Part shown: positions 13,832 to 24,763 of the stretch, piece by piece
Numbering within the stretch: the stretch's first letter is position 1
How the letters are laid out: each line of letters begins with the position of its first letter
NCBI RefSeq assembly: GCF_029589055.1
Contig: NZ_JARQZP010000007.1
Coordinates: forward strand, 1 to 64,000
Source: Vibrio hannami
GTDB lineage: Bacteria > Pseudomonadota > Gammaproteobacteria > Enterobacterales > Vibrionaceae
Direction of reading: 5' to 3'
DNA length: 64,000 nucleotides
Program-made: the position numbers and the translations under genes
Notes under the pieces: model-generated
Database searches by the model: none
Seen by the model: only the letters and a program-made list of their open reading frames with translations
What the model was told of the DNA's origin: nothing

Positions 13832-13865
13832 AGGTCACAAAAGTGTCATACTAAGTAAAGATAAT
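13832..13865 (+). promoter_or_regulatory. Pho box and -10 element of the phoB promoter
   Basis: AGGTCAC-AAAA-GTGTCAT (13832-13849) is a 7-4-7 direct repeat fitting the PhoB box consensus CTGTCAT-N4-CTGTCAT. A -10 hexamer GATAAT (13860-13865) follows after 10 nt, the spacing used in Pho promoters, where the box replaces the -35 element. It lies 36 bp before the phoB start and implies PhoB autoactivation. Confidence 0.85.
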
Positions 13866-13901
13866 GCGTAGCGTTGATAGAAACTTAAAGGTTGTTCAAT
13901 T

Positions 13902-14591
13902 ATGTCTAGAAGGATTCTGGTTGTTGAAGATGAAGCGCCAATCCGCGAAATGTTGTGCTTTGTTCTTGAGCAGAAAGGGTATCAGGCAGTAGAAGCTGAA
14001 GATTACGATACTGCGTTAAGCAAACTTTGCGAACCATACCCGGACCTTATTCTTTTGGATTGGATGCTGCCAGGTGGTTCTGGTATCAATCTAATCAAAC
14101 ATCTTAAGCGCGATGAACTGACTCGTAATATCCCAATCGTGATGCTGACGGCACGCGGTGAGGAAGAAGATAAAGTTCGCGGCCTTGAAGTTGGTGCTGA
14201 TGATTACATCACCAAGCCATTCTCACCAAAAGAGCTGGTTGCACGCCTGAAAGCTGTTATTCGCCGAGTTACACCAACAGCGCTTGAAGATATCATTGAT
14301 GTACAAGGCTTAAGGCTTGATCCGGTGTCTCACCGAGTAACCATCAATGATACGCCTGTTGATATGGGTCCAACCGAATTTAAAATGCTGCACTTTTTTA
14401 TGACCCATCAAGAGCGTGTGTATAGCCGTGAACAACTTTTGAATAACGTTTGGGGCACAAACGTTTATGTTGAAGATCGTACGGTAGACGTACATATTCG
14501 TCGCCTGCGTAAAGCTCTGGAAGGCGATGGTCATGACAAGCTTGTACAAACTGTACGCGGTGCTGGCTACCGATTCTCGACCAAAGCGTAA
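13902..14591 (+). CDS. phoB: Phosphate regulon response regulator PhoB
   Basis: A 229-aa OmpR/PhoB-type response regulator. The receiver domain (about 1-120) has the acidic pocket E9/D10, phosphoacceptor D53 in [11 protein letters not shown], and K105 in [11 protein letters not shown]. The C-terminal winged helix ends [20 protein letters not shown] and YRFSTKA. When phosphorylated by PhoR in low phosphate it binds Pho boxes. Three candidate boxes lie in this window, including one ahead of its own gene. phoR starts 23 bp downstream and pstS follows, so phoB-phoR-pstS probably forms one unit. Confidence 0.98.
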   Translation: MSRRILVVEDEAPIREMLCFVLEQKGYQAVEAEDYDTALSKLCEPYPDLILLDWMLPGGSGINLIKHLKRDELTRNIPIVMLTARGEEEDKVRGLEVGADDYITKPFSPKELVARLKAVIRRVTPTALEDIIDVQGLRLDPVSHRVTINDTPVDMGPTEFKMLHFFMTHQERVYSREQLLNNVWGTNVYVEDRTVDVHIRRLRKALEGDGHDKLVQTVRGAGYRFSTKA

Positions 14592-14614
14592 GGAGTCCAC
14601 TCCCGGAGATTTTA

Positions 14615-15913
14615 ATGGTTGAAAGATTAACCTGGAAAAAGCTAGCCTGGTCGCTAGCTTTTTTTTACACCCCCTGGGTCATCATTGGATGGCTATTCGG
14701 ATATATGCCCTGGCTGCTGCTCGCTGCAACAGTTATCCAGTTATTGTGGCACCTTCACAATCAAGTGCGTCTTTCTACCTGGTTATGGGATGAAAAACGC
14801 TTGTCACCACCTTCCGGCACCGGCCATTGGGAGAGCCTGTTTAATGGAATATATCGGCTCCAGCAGCGTCAGCGTAACCGACGTAAAGAGCTAGCAAACC
14901 TCATTCGCCGCTTCCGAAACGGTGCTGAAGCGCTGCCGGATGCGGTTGTAGTGTTCCGTGCTGAAGGCAATATTGTCTGGTGTAACAAACTAGCTCAACA
15001 CCTTCTGGGATTCCGCTGGCCGGATGATTCAGGACAGCCTATCTCCAACCTTATTCGTACTCCTGATTTTATAAAATATCTGAACAAAAATGACTTCTCT
15101 GAACCTCTGGAGATGCGCTCACCGTTAAATATCGAACGGATGCTGGAACTGCGTATCGTGCCATATACAGAGGGTGAACACTTGATGGTTGTTCGTGATG
15201 TTACCCAATTGAAGCAGCTTGAAGGTATGCGCAGTAACTTCTTTGCAAACGTGTCGCATGAGCTACGCACACCAATGACGGTTCTTCAGGGCTATCTGGA
15301 AATGACGGAAGACCCGGATATGGTTGTAGGTCCAATGTGGACAAAGGCGCATGGCGTCATGACAGAGCAGCTCAATCGCATGAATAGCCTCGTCAGCCAG
15401 CTATTGACGCTGTCAAAAATCGAAGCAGCGCCAATGCATGAGTTAGATCAGGTCGTTGATGTACCAAGAATGCTGGAAGTTCTGGAAAAAGAAGCAAAAA
15501 CCTTAAGTGGTGATAAAGGTCATATCTTCGATTTTGATATCGATGAAAACCTTAGAGTTCTAGGTGACGAAGATCAGCTTCGTAGCGCGATTTCTAACCT
15601 GGTTTATAATGCTGTTAAATACACTCCGCCAGCGGCAGAGATTCATGTGCGCTGGTACGAAACCAGACAAGGTGCTCATCTGGATGTAGAAGATAGTGGG
15701 GAAGGTATTGAACCTCAACACTTACATCGATTGACAGAACGTTTTTACCGAGTGGATAAAGCCCGTTCAAGAGATACGGGCGGTAGTGGATTAGGGCTAG
15801 CTATTGTTAAGCATGCTCTGAATCACCATGATTCGATGTTAGAAATTAATAGTGAAGTAGGTGTAGGTAGCCAGTTTGCTTTTGTTTTGCCAACCAGGCT
15901 AATTGTCAGGTAA
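14615..15913 (+). CDS. phoR: Phosphate regulon sensor histidine kinase PhoR
   Basis: A 432-aa inner-membrane histidine kinase. Two short N-terminal transmembrane segments span about residues 9-45, with almost no periplasmic loop, as expected for PhoR. A charged linker and a PAS domain (about 95-195) follow. The H box [13 protein letters not shown] places the phosphorylated histidine at H215, and the ATPase domain has N, G1 (DSGEGI) and G2 ([10 protein letters not shown]) boxes. It senses phosphate status through the Pst-PhoU complex, which is encoded about 5 kb downstream. The stop lies 7 bp before the pstS start. Confidence 0.97.
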   Translation: MVERLTWKKLAWSLAFFYTPWVIIGWLFGYMPWLLLAATVIQLLWHLHNQVRLSTWLWDEKRLSPPSGTGHWESLFNGIYRLQQRQRNRRKELANLIRRFRNGAEALPDAVVVFRAEGNIVWCNKLAQHLLGFRWPDDSGQPISNLIRTPDFIKYLNKNDFSEPLEMRSPLNIERMLELRIVPYTEGEHLMVVRDVTQLKQLEGMRSNFFANVSHELRTPMTVLQGYLEMTEDPDMVVGPMWTKAHGVMTEQLNRMNSLVSQLLTLSKIEAAPMHELDQVVDVPRMLEVLEKEAKTLSGDKGHIFDFDIDENLRVLGDEDQLRSAISNLVYNAVKYTPPAAEIHVRWYETRQGAHLDVEDSGEGIEPQHLHRLTERFYRVDKARSRDTGGSGLGLAIVKHALNHHDSMLEINSEVGVGSQFAFVLPTRLIVR

Positions 15914-15920
15914 TCAAAGA

Positions 15921-16895
15921 ATGAATAGGTCCGTTCTATCTACATGTTCATTGATTTTGAAGTTAGGCGCTCTAGCTGTTGTCGCTATTAGCAATACTGT
16001 TTTAGCTAAACCTCTGCCTGACTACAATAAGGTTCAGGGACTTTCCGGAAACCTTATCTCTATTGGCTCAGATACTCTCGCGAGCATGATGTCCCGCTGG
16101 AGTGAGGAGTTTCAAAACCTTTATCCTAATGTCAATATTCAGGTGCAGGCGTCCGGTTCTTCGACCGCTACACCTGCATTAACAGAAGGCACCGCTCAGC
16201 TGGGACCAATGAGTCGTCAAATGCGGCTGAAAGAGATAGAAGCCTTTGAGGACGAACATGGTTATAAACCTACTGAACTGCGTATTGCTGTTGATGCAAT
16301 CGGTATATTTGTTCATGAGGATAATCCGCTTAAAGGTTTAAACTTCCAGCAGGTTGATAGCATATTCTCTTCAACCATGTTGTGCGGAGGTGACGTTCCT
16401 ATTGAAAGGTGGGAGCAACTTGGCATCGATTCTGACTGGGCAAAACGTCGCTTCCAATTGTTTGGTAGAAACTCTGTCTCTGGAACTTATGGTTACTTCA
16501 AGCAAGTTGCCTTGTGTGGTGGTGACTTTAAGAGATATGTCAATGAACAGCCTGGCTCTGCTTCTGTTGTTCAGTCGGTGGCTTCTTCAATAAATACTAT
16601 TGGCTATTCAGGTGTTGGCTATCGTGTTGCTGGCGCAAAGTTATTACCGATTGCTAAACAAGGTCAGGACTACGTAACCCCTACTGAACAGAATATAATT
16701 AATGGCAAATATCCATTATCCCGTTACCTGTATATTTACGTGAACAAGGAGCCGGGAAAACGGATGCCTGCGGTAGAGCGAGAGTTCATTCGCTTTATAT
16801 ACTCAAAGCAGGGGCAGGGGATGGTTAAAAGCGAAGGTTATGCGCCACTTTCCCAAGATTTTGCAGATCGCGAGTTACAAAAAGTCGGCCTGTAA
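15921..16895 (+). CDS. pstS: Phosphate-binding periplasmic protein PstS
   Basis: A 324-aa periplasmic phosphate-binding protein. A signal peptide (about 1-33, ending near SNTVLAKP) precedes the PBP-like domain. Phosphate-contacting segments include GSDT, QASGSSTATPAL and the GRNSVSGTYGYFKQVAL loop. The frame can be extended upstream to a TTG inside phoR, but the ATG at 15921 gives the correct signal peptide. It lies 7 bp after phoR, so it is expressed with phoBR. This unit is separated from the permease genes by ppk-ppx on the opposite strand, unlike the enterobacterial pstSCAB order. Confidence 0.95.
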   Translation: MNRSVLSTCSLILKLGALAVVAISNTVLAKPLPDYNKVQGLSGNLISIGSDTLASMMSRWSEEFQNLYPNVNIQVQASGSSTATPALTEGTAQLGPMSRQMRLKEIEAFEDEHGYKPTELRIAVDAIGIFVHEDNPLKGLNFQQVDSIFSSTMLCGGDVPIERWEQLGIDSDWAKRRFQLFGRNSVSGTYGYFKQVALCGGDFKRYVNEQPGSASVVQSVASSINTIGYSGVGYRVAGAKLLPIAKQGQDYVTPTEQNIINGKYPLSRYLYIYVNKEPGKRMPAVEREFIRFIYSKQGQGMVKSEGYAPLSQDFADRELQKVGL

Positions 16896-16926
16896 GAGGC
16901 CGATTATCTGCTCAAATCATCAAACC

Positions 16927-18438
16927 TTAATCGAACTTAAGTTCCCAGTCGGCTTTTTGCCAGTACTCTTGTTCTGTTATCAGATCGGCATGAAGTAGCT
17001 TATTATTTTCCAGCCACTCAATATCATCACACTCCAACAGCCACTCGTTATCGTTGCTCACTACAATTTTGATTGAAGGGAGTTTATCTTCATTTCTTTG
17101 TCCATTAAGCAGAACAGATAAGCGAAGTATGCGAATTAGCGTCAGAATATGCTTTTTCTTAAACAGGTTAAATTCAGGCATTTCCTGAAGCTTAAGAGAC
17201 TTTCTGTGGAACCGTGCCAGTGTTGCCAGTAACAATTGTTGTTCATGGTTGAAGCCTGGCATATTGGTATGTTGTAGTATATATGCTGAATGGCGATGAA
17301 AGCCCTGGTAGCTGATACTTAGGCCTACTTCATGCAGCATAGCGCTCCAGCCAAGCAGTGATGCCTGTTCTCCATGTTTTAAGATGCCTTCTTTTCCAAC
17401 AACCTGTTTAAGGAACTTGTGTGTCTGTTTGCGAATTTTATCGGCGTGGTTAAGATCTACGTGATGTTTTCTTGCCAGGTTTTCCGTTGTTCGCATGCGA
17501 ATGTCTGAACGTTCAAAGCGCTCTTCCATTTCATACAGAAGCCCTTCGCGAAGTGCTCCATCTGAAAAGTACAGTTCTTTGATTTTTAGGCGGTTGATAA
17601 TTGCATCAAGTATGGCGACTCCGGCTGCGAACACGGGTTTACGCTCGTCATTCAGCCCTGGCATTTTGATATTATCAATGGAGTCAAACTCGCAAAGAGC
17701 TTCTATCAGTTTAGCCATTCGCTTCGAAGTGATAACACCATCATCGTAGCCCATACCGATAAGGACTTCTTTGATTGCTTTTATGGTACCAGATGAGCCG
17801 AGTGCCGCATCCCAGCTTTTTTTCTTGTACTGTTCCACCAGTGATTCAAACTGTTGCTGGGCAGAAATACCGGCTTTGGAGAAGTTCTTCTTAGACAGTT
17901 TCCCATTGGCAAAAAACTGATTGGTAAAGCTGACGCAACCCATAAGCGTATTATTCACCAGCTCAGGTTCAAAACCGTTGCCTATGATCATTTCGGTACT
18001 TCCACCACCAATATCTATCACCAGCTTGGTTTTTGATTCGGGCTGGGTATGAGCAACGCCAAGATAAATCAGACGAGCTTCTTCAATACCGGATATGATT
18101 TCGATAGGGAAAGGAAGAACTTCTCTTGCTCTACGCATAAAGAAGTTGGCGTTTCGTGCCTGGCGCAGTGTATGGGTTGCAGCGATACGAACGTTGCCGA
18201 TTTCAAAACCTTGAAGCCTTTCGGCAAACATAGCGAGACAATCAACGCCTCGTTGGATAGCTTCTTCTGTCAGAAGTTTATCTTTACCTAATCCAGACGC
18301 AAGCCGAACACGTTGCTTGTGTCGGCTTACTATCTGTAGATCTTCTCCCACAACTTTTGCCACAACCATATGGAAACTATTGGAGCCAAGGTCAATGGCG
18401 GCAATATCACGAGACTGAAGACCTAGTTTTTCATTCAT
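16927..18438 (-). CDS. ppx: Exopolyphosphatase Ppx
   Basis: A 503-aa Ppx/GppA family enzyme that removes terminal phosphates from polyphosphate. The N-terminal actin-like ATPase fold shows [15 protein letters not shown] (about 13-27) and [14 protein letters not shown] (about 140-153). The C-terminal half is an HD-like helical domain with [17 protein letters not shown]. Length is typical. Its ATG overlaps the end of ppk in ATGAATGA, so the two are translationally coupled in one operon controlled from the ppk Pho promoter. Close neighbours PhoB and Pst tie polyphosphate turnover to phosphate limitation. Confidence 0.96.
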   Translation of the reverse strand: MNEKLGLQSRDIAAIDLGSNSFHMVVAKVVGEDLQIVSRHKQRVRLASGLGKDKLLTEEAIQRGVDCLAMFAERLQGFEIGNVRIAATHTLRQARNANFFMRRAREVLPFPIEIISGIEEARLIYLGVAHTQPESKTKLVIDIGGGSTEMIIGNGFEPELVNNTLMGCVSFTNQFFANGKLSKKNFSKAGISAQQQFESLVEQYKKKSWDAALGSSGTIKAIKEVLIGMGYDDGVITSKRMAKLIEALCEFDSIDNIKMPGLNDERKPVFAAGVAILDAIINRLKIKELYFSDGALREGLLYEMEERFERSDIRMRTTENLARKHHVDLNHADKIRKQTHKFLKQVVGKEGILKHGEQASLLGWSAMLHEVGLSISYQGFHRHSAYILQHTNMPGFNHEQQLLLATLARFHRKSLKLQEMPEFNLFKKKHILTLIRILRLSVLLNGQRNEDKLPSIKIVVSNDNEWLLECDDIEWLENNKLLHADLITEQEYWQKADWELKFD

Positions 18439-20533
18439 TTTTTGCTTCTAACCGTAGTTCGTTTTCTTTTCGGCTCTGCTTTTCGACCTGCTTAATGTAG
18501 TTATAAATAGCGATTTGAGAGCGTATCTTCTTACGGTTACCCCTTGGTACATAAGCGTTGCTCATGTCCTTGTCGATCCTGCGAGCTTTAACGGTATCCG
18601 TAAAGTGGATCGCAATTATATCCATAATTCGCTTCTTAAGTCTCTCTTCCTTTATCGGTACCGCTACTTCGATACGGTGATCAATGTTACGGGTCATCCA
18701 GTCTGCAGAAGAGATATAAACCTGAGGATCGCCACCGTTTTCAGTAATGATTACTCGTGGATGTTCAAGGAAGCGGTCAACAATACTAATGATCTCAATG
18801 TTATCACTGATATCTTTCACCCCAGGAACTAGTGAGCACATGCCGCGAATGATCATTCTGATTTTTACTCCAGCAGCGCTGGCACCATAAAGTTTGTTTA
18901 CCAGACCTTTATCTACAAGATTGTTTACTTTCAGCGTAATACCTGCCGGTTTGCCTTCTTTAGCGTTGGCAATTTCAGTGTCAATCAGTCGGTAGAGCTG
19001 CTTACGAGAGTTGCGTGGAGAAACGATCAGGTGATCAAAACGAACCGGACGGTAAGGGTTTTCAATGTAACCAAATACGTTACGAACTTCGTCAGTGATC
19101 TCTTTGTTAGCAGTGAGAAGCGAAAAGTCAGTGTAGATTCTGGCTGTTTTTTCGTGGAAGTTACCTGTGCCTACGTGTGCATATCTCACTATGTCGTCAC
19201 CTTCGCGGCGAGAGATAAGCAGTAGCTTAGAGTGGATCTTCAGACCCGGAGCACCAAAGTGTACATGTACGCCTGCGTCTGTTAGTACCTTAGACCATTC
19301 AATGTTTGCTTCTTCGTCGAAGCGCGCCTGAAGCTCAACAATTACTGTCACTTCTTTGCCGCTGTGCACGGCATCAATAAGTGAGTTCATCAGCTTAGAG
19401 TCTTTCGCTACACGATAGATGTTTATCTTTATGCTTCGTACTTTGGGATCAAAGGATGCCTGACGCACCAACTCGGTAATATGATCAAAGGTGTGATAAG
19501 GATAATAAAGCAGAATATCTTTTTCACGAATCGCGTCAAAGCTGTTGTTGTAGTTGTCAAAATCAGCACTTGGAAGTGGAGGTAGTGGTTTGTTTTCCAG
19601 ATACTCACGACCAACATTCGGGAAGCCAATGAAGTCTTTAAAGTTATGATAGCGACCGCCTGGTAACAAGCTGTCGTAGTTAGATATTTGTAATCGGTCA
19701 CATAGGAAGTTAAGCATGTTTTTAGGCATGCCATTTTCATAAACAAACCGTACTGGCATTGCAGTTAAACGCTGAGCTACACCTTCTGACATCTGTTCCA
19801 GCAAGCTGTGCTCTACCTCATAACCAAGGTCGTATTCTGCATCACGGGTCATCTTAAACGAGAAGCAGCCTAACTCGTCATATTCAAAGAAACCTCTGAA
19901 AATATCATCCAGGCAGTAACGGATAATATTGTCTAACAGGATGATGGTTTTCTTCCGCTTTCCTTTCTCCTCAGGAACCATGATAAAGCGAGGCATATGT
20001 TCAGTTGGAATTTCAAGCAGAGCGTATTGAGGATCGGTATCGTCTTTTTTGATCTCTACACTTAGATAAGCATATTCATCTTTCAGGAACTGAAGTACAT
20101 CGATATCTTCACTCATCAACAGAGGAGTAATATGAGGAAGTACCTCTTTTCGGAAGTATTTTTTAACCCATTTCTGTTGATGTTCGTTGAGCTGTGTTTC
20201 GTTGACAAGGAAGATGCGCCTTCTTGCCATCTCCATTAAGAGTTCGCTGTATAGTTCGTTGAAACGTTCATCTAGCTGGGCGGCCTTTTTCTGCATCTTC
20301 GCCAGCAGTTCTTTAGCGTTATCTTTTCGGCCACTTTCCTGACTGATGAGAATTCTTCTTTTCACATCTGCAAAACGAACCTTGTAAAACTCGTCCAGGT
20401 TATTAGAGAAAATACCTAAAAATCGCACGCGTTCGATTAGAGGGACGTTTTTGTCTGCGACTTCTTGCAAGACGCGTTCGTTAAATGATAGCCAGCTTAG
20501 TTCTTTTTCAACATATAGCGATTCTGCGCTCAT
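18431..20533 (-). CDS. ppk: Polyphosphate kinase PPK1
   Basis: A 700-aa PPK1 that makes polyphosphate from ATP reversibly. The four-domain layout is visible: N domain beginning [17 protein letters not shown], head domain, and C1/C2 domains containing the two conserved histidine motifs [11 protein letters not shown] and [20 protein letters not shown], the first holding the phosphorylated histidine in the family. NPYRPV and [12 protein letters not shown] motifs follow. It is the first gene of a ppk-ppx pair with an 8-nt overlap. A Pho box about 140 bp upstream on the minus strand suggests direct PhoB control. Confidence 0.97.
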   Translation of the reverse strand: MSAESLYVEKELSWLSFNERVLQEVADKNVPLIERVRFLGIFSNNLDEFYKVRFADVKRRILISQESGRKDNAKELLAKMQKKAAQLDERFNELYSELLMEMARRRIFLVNETQLNEHQQKWVKKYFRKEVLPHITPLLMSEDIDVLQFLKDEYAYLSVEIKKDDTDPQYALLEIPTEHMPRFIMVPEEKGKRKKTIILLDNIIRYCLDDIFRGFFEYDELGCFSFKMTRDAEYDLGYEVEHSLLEQMSEGVAQRLTAMPVRFVYENGMPKNMLNFLCDRLQISNYDSLLPGGRYHNFKDFIGFPNVGREYLENKPLPPLPSADFDNYNNSFDAIREKDILLYYPYHTFDHITELVRQASFDPKVRSIKINIYRVAKDSKLMNSLIDAVHSGKEVTVIVELQARFDEEANIEWSKVLTDAGVHVHFGAPGLKIHSKLLLISRREGDDIVRYAHVGTGNFHEKTARIYTDFSLLTANKEITDEVRNVFGYIENPYRPVRFDHLIVSPRNSRKQLYRLIDTEIANAKEGKPAGITLKVNNLVDKGLVNKLYGASAAGVKIRMIIRGMCSLVPGVKDISDNIEIISIVDRFLEHPRVIITENGGDPQVYISSADWMTRNIDHRIEVAVPIKEERLKKRIMDIIAIHFTDTVKARRIDKDMSNAYVPRGNRKKIRSQIAIYNYIKQVEKQSRKENELRLEAKNE

Positions 20534-20654
20534 GATACCTTCCGATTAATGTCAACTAGCGTTGGGATTTTGATCCCTGAAATCTTTAGAGAGGGGTAGA
20601 TAGTGAAGAGTAGACTCTTTTTATTACATCCATATGTATACCTTCATAAATCTT

Positions 20655-20689
20655 AGCGTAAATTTCAGATAGTTACAGACTTTTTACAG
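20655..20689 (-). promoter_or_regulatory. Pho box and -10 element for ppk-ppx
   Basis: Read on the minus strand, CTGTAAA-AAGT-CTGTAAC (20689 to 20672) has the 7-4-7 Pho-box spacing. TACGCT (20660 to 20655) sits 11 nt further on as a plausible -10. It points toward ppk, whose start codon lies about 120 bp away. The half-sites differ from consensus CTGTCAT at positions 5 and 7. Confidence 0.7.
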
Positions 20690-20715
20690 TGCTATTTTTG
20701 ATAACAACGCACACT

Positions 20716-20749
20716 TTGTAATATAAATGTCATTGAAACGAAATATTAT
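20716..20749 (+). promoter_or_regulatory. Pho box and -10 element for pstCAB-phoU
   Basis: TTGTAAT-ATAA-ATGTCAT (20716-20733) is a 7-4-7 Pho box and TATTAT (20744-20749) is a -10 hexamer after 10 nt. It lies about 90 bp before pstC. Together with the opposing box at 20672-20689 it forms a divergent PhoB-controlled region, the centres being about 44 bp apart. The rest of the 305-bp gap between ppk and pstC shows nothing else. Confidence 0.8.
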
Positions 20750-20838
20750 TGGTGAGATCTAGCCTTCCGACTTTTTCACTTAGGCTTTATCGTAGAACAT
20801 AGCTAGTTTAAACACAGCAAAAAGGTAGATACCCACTT

Positions 20839-23078
20839 ATGCCTAGGGCAGAATTTTCACTTAAAGAACGAGATCGTACCCGATATATAAAAGATCGGAT
20901 TGTTCGTTCTACAGTGACAGCTGGTGGTGTTGGTGTTCTTCTGGCGTTACTCCTAATATTCTTCTATTTGTTAAGCATTGTTCTTCCCATTTTCAACAGT
21001 GCTGATATCGATCTGGTAGCCAGAAAAAAATTTCATCTGAGCATAATATTATCGCTTCTGGTGTTGATAATTACGGTGAGAATGCCTTTGTTTTTGACCA
21101 AAGTGGTGTACTTACCTACTTAAGTTTGAAAGGGGATACTTCATCTGAAAATGCAGATGAAATCCTTAGTACTAAGCTGTTGGATAAACCAACGTTGCTG
21201 GCCTCTTCGGCTGATGGTAAGCCCTGGTATGCCTACGGAAATAGTAGCGGGCAAGTGGTTGTTGTCAGGCCAGAGTTTAATGTTTCTTTTACCAATCAAA
21301 GAAGAATTCTGACTCCCGATCTGGATACGCTTCTTAGTGGTGATCCTATTCAGCTGGATGACGGCCAAACTAAGATAAAGCAACTGGCGTTCGCCGTTAC
21401 CTCGAATTTTGGTGTTTTTGTTGCAGTAAACGAAGATGGGGTGACTGTAGCAAAAAGAATTAATAAGGTGGCTGATTCAGAAGGAGAGATTGTTAGCGAG
21501 AATCTGATGATTCCGCAGTTACCAAAATCAGTATCCAGGTTGCTTATGGCCCCGGATGGTTCTCAACTGTTTGCACTGTCTGGGAACGAACTACTTGTTC
21601 TTGTCAGGAAAAAACATAGATTCCTGATTAGAGAAATCATAGACCTTACACAGGGTATCGAAAATCGGGATGTTACCGATATTAACCTTCTTGCTGGTGC
21701 TCAATCAGTTTTAGTTACTCATAAAGGTGGAATTATTTCTCAGTGGTTCGATGTTCTAAGTTTTGATGAAGATAAACGTGGAACAAGAAAGCTAACTCAT
21801 ATACGGGATATGGAAACCGAATCCGATTTAGTTTCTCTACTACCGGATGCATACAAAAAAGGTTTCTATGCCTTCCATCGTTCCGGGTTATTGCAGGTAC
21901 ATTACACAACCGGTGAAAACCTTGTGTACTCAGAAAGGCTACTACCAGTTGCTCCAGAGGTTGTGTCTATTTCGGGGAATGAGAAATACCTTCTGACATT
22001 AGAGAATGGAAAGCTAAGTGTATTTAATGTCGATAACCGATACCCAGAAATCTCGTTAAAGTCGTTATGGAGCAAGGTCTGGTATGAGAATTACCCTGGG
22101 CCTCAGTTTGTGTGGCAATCTACTGCATCAACAGACAGCTACGAAGCAAAGTTCAGTTTAGTTCCTTTAACTTTTGGAACATTAAAAGCAGCACTATTTT
22201 GTATGTTACTTTCGGTTCCGATCGCGGTATTTGGTGCAATTTATACTGCTTACTTTATGACTCCGGCTATGCGCAGAGTGGTTAAACCGACGATTGAACT
22301 CATGGAAGCGCTGCCAACAGTGATTATCGGTTTCCTTGCGGGGATGTGGTTGGCACCTATCGTGGAGTCCCACCTTCCGGCAATTGTTCTGATGGTTATT
22401 GCACTTCCGTTATCGACAATGGTGATTGGTATACTCTGGTCGTTTATTCCTGTAAAGGTACTGAAAAAAGTGCCGAGTGGATGGCATGCTCTTCTGTTGA
22501 TCCCGGTACTTCTGATTATCTCTGCCCTATGCTTTGGATATAGTGGTGACATTGAAAGGCATTACTTTTCTGGCGATATTCGTGTCTACCTGGCAGATAT
22601 GGGAATCGATTTTGACCAGAGAAATGCTCTTGTTATTGGTATCGCGATGGGGATTGCTGTTATCCCTGGCATATTTACCATTGCAGAGGATGCTATATTT
22701 TCTGTACCTAAGCACTTGTCTGATGGTGCTATGGCACTGGGGGCAACTCCGTGGCAGTCGCTCACCAAGGTGGTACTGCTTACCGCGAGTCCAGGGATTT
22801 TCTCTGCTGCTATGATAGGGCTTGGAAGAGCTGTGGGTGAAACCATGATCGTATTAATGGCTACCGGGAATACGCCAATACTCGACTGGAATATACTGGA
22901 AGGGATGCGAACTCTATCCGCGACGATAGCGGTTGAGATGCCTGAGTCTGATGTCGGTTCGTCGCACTATCGGTTATTGTTCTTGTGTGCGCTAATTTTG
23001 TTTTTGTTTACATTCGCCGTTAACTCTTTGGCGGAGATGGTTCGTTTCCGTTTAAGAAAAAAGTACAGTTCGCTGTAA
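20839..23078 (+). pseudogene. pstC: Phosphate ABC transporter permease PstC, frameshifted at an A7 run
   Basis: The gene is split in two frames. The first (20839-21123) encodes the N-terminus with one membrane helix (about residues 27-52), then leaves the family sequence. The second frame covers the rest to 23078. Adding one A to the A7 run at 21024-21030 joins ARKK to ISSEHNIIASGVDNYG and yields a continuous 746-aa PstC. The protein has a long extracytoplasmic insert of about 370 residues between helices 1 and 2, then the permease core with the EAA loop DGAMALGATPWQSLTKVV. This long form is usual in vibrios and pseudomonads. The A run is also a slippery heptamer in the right phase for -1 frameshifting. 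Sequencing error, true mutation and recoding cannot be separated here. Confidence 0.9.
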
Positions 23079-23111
23079 TATCGATTTGATTTTGAAGTAG
23101 TAGGTTATCGC

Positions 23112-24761
23112 TTGTTAGCTCAATGGTTGAAAGCAGGCAGACCCTGGGTCTGGTTATCTGGAGGAGCAGTCAGTATTAGTCTGATTTCTGTTCTTGGGCT
23201 GCTATTGCTTATTGGCTGGAAAGGTCTGGCCTACTTCTGGCCTGCAAAGGTATATCAGTGGGTTGATGTTAAGGGTAATGTCATTCTCGGACAGGTATAT
23301 CAACGAGATTCTGTGCCCATTGATCATGTCGTGAATGCTAAGCAGCGACTGCCTGAAGATATTTATCAGAAGGGCACGGTTGAAAGATTAAATATCAAAA
23401 TCGCCAACCGAGAGCTTTACCCACTCGATTTTATTAACGTCTTTAGTAGTGATCTTCAAAAAGAAGAAACACCAGAAGATATCTTAGTACTGGAAAGAAA
23501 CCGAAATGGTAACTTTATCGGTAAGCCAGTTGCCTACCTTTCTCAGAATCAGCGGTATATCGAAAACATTGAATCTCATTTGGAGTCTGGAATTGAGTTT
23601 ACAAACTCAATGCGTGCAGAAATAGAAGATGTTAAGTCGGATGAAGTTCAACAGCTAAGCTGGCAGTTAAGTCAGCTCAAGCTGAAACGAAAAAAAGCTG
23701 AATTGAATGATGAGATTACAGAATCTTACTTAAGCAGCTATAACCAGAGAAAGAACGAGTTAGTCGCGCAACTTAATCAAGCAGAGCTGAAGCTTGAGCT
23801 TCTAAAAAGTCGCCTGGATCAGGAAGTTCTGATTGTTGAGGAAATGGGTGGCGAACAAGTTCGAATCCCCATGAATACGGTGCTTAATGCCTGGTTCCCC
23901 AACCAAATGGGAGTGTTGGAAAAAGTAGGGCATTGGTTTACTCAGGTAAAAGAGTTCTTGTCTGATAACCCTCGGGAAGCAAACTCCGAAGGGGGCATTT
24001 TTCCTGCGATTTTTGGTACTGTGTTTCTGGTTATATTGATGTCGATAATAGTGATGCCGCTTGGGGTTATCGCTGCTATATACCTTCATGAGTACGAGAA
24101 AGAAAGTGCTTTAACGCGAGTGATTCGTGTGGCAGTAATCAATCTGGCGGGTGTTCCGTCTATTGTATACGGTGTGTTCGGGCTGGGATTTTTTGTATAC
24201 ACCATAGGTAGTTCGCTGGATACATTTCTATTTTCCGATAAATTACCAGAGCCAACATTTGGTACTCCGGGTATTTTATGGTCTGCGTTGACGCTGGCAC
24301 TTTTAACTCTACCAGTAGTAATCGTAGCAACGGAAGAAGGGCTTAGCCGTGTGCCTAACTCAGTTAGGCATGGTGCATTAGCATTGGGAGCCACCCAGTT
24401 TGAGACTATTTGGAGAATCGTCTTACCAATGGCAAGCCCGGCAATCATCACCGGGTTGATCCTGGCAATTGCCAGAGCTGCGGGTGAGGTGGCTCCGTTA
24501 ATGCTGGTGGGGGTGGTAAAATTGGCTCCGACCCTCCCGGTAGACGGCAATTTTCCTTATGTTCATCTAGAGCGTAAGTTTATGCACCTCGGCTATCATA
24601 TCTATGATGTCGGATTTCAGTCACCAAATATTGAAGCTGCCCGGCCATTGGTATATGCCACTTCGTTTTTACTTGTTACAGTAATCGTGGGGCTGAACCT
24701 TACCGCAATCAATATACGAAATAACCTTCGGGAAAAATATCGCACTCTGGGGCAAGATTAA
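23112..24761 (+). CDS. pstA: Phosphate ABC transporter permease PstA (long form)
   Basis: A 549-aa inner-membrane permease. A first helix (about 17-36) is followed by an insert of about 250 residues with a coiled coil (about 170-245, rich in Lys, Glu and Leu). The conserved permease core starts near residue 295, with the EAA loop [20 protein letters not shown] and several membrane helices. The start is a [14 protein letters not shown] in the family position, with AGTAGG upstream, and there is no ATG nearby. It partners PstC in the membrane and PstB for ATP. It lies 33 bp after pstC and 2 bp before pstB. Confidence 0.93.
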   Translation: MLAQWLKAGRPWVWLSGGAVSISLISVLGLLLLIGWKGLAYFWPAKVYQWVDVKGNVILGQVYQRDSVPIDHVVNAKQRLPEDIYQKGTVERLNIKIANRELYPLDFINVFSSDLQKEETPEDILVLERNRNGNFIGKPVAYLSQNQRYIENIESHLESGIEFTNSMRAEIEDVKSDEVQQLSWQLSQLKLKRKKAELNDEITESYLSSYNQRKNELVAQLNQAELKLELLKSRLDQEVLIVEEMGGEQVRIPMNTVLNAWFPNQMGVLEKVGHWFTQVKEFLSDNPREANSEGGIFPAIFGTVFLVILMSIIVMPLGVIAAIYLHEYEKESALTRVIRVAVINLAGVPSIVYGVFGLGFFVYTIGSSLDTFLFSDKLPEPTFGTPGILWSALTLALLTLPVVIVATEEGLSRVPNSVRHGALALGATQFETIWRIVLPMASPAIITGLILAIARAAGEVAPLMLVGVVKLAPTLPVDGNFPYVHLERKFMHLGYHIYDVGFQSPNIEAARPLVYATSFLLVTVIVGLNLTAINIRNNLREKYRTLGQD

Positions 24762-24763
24762 GA

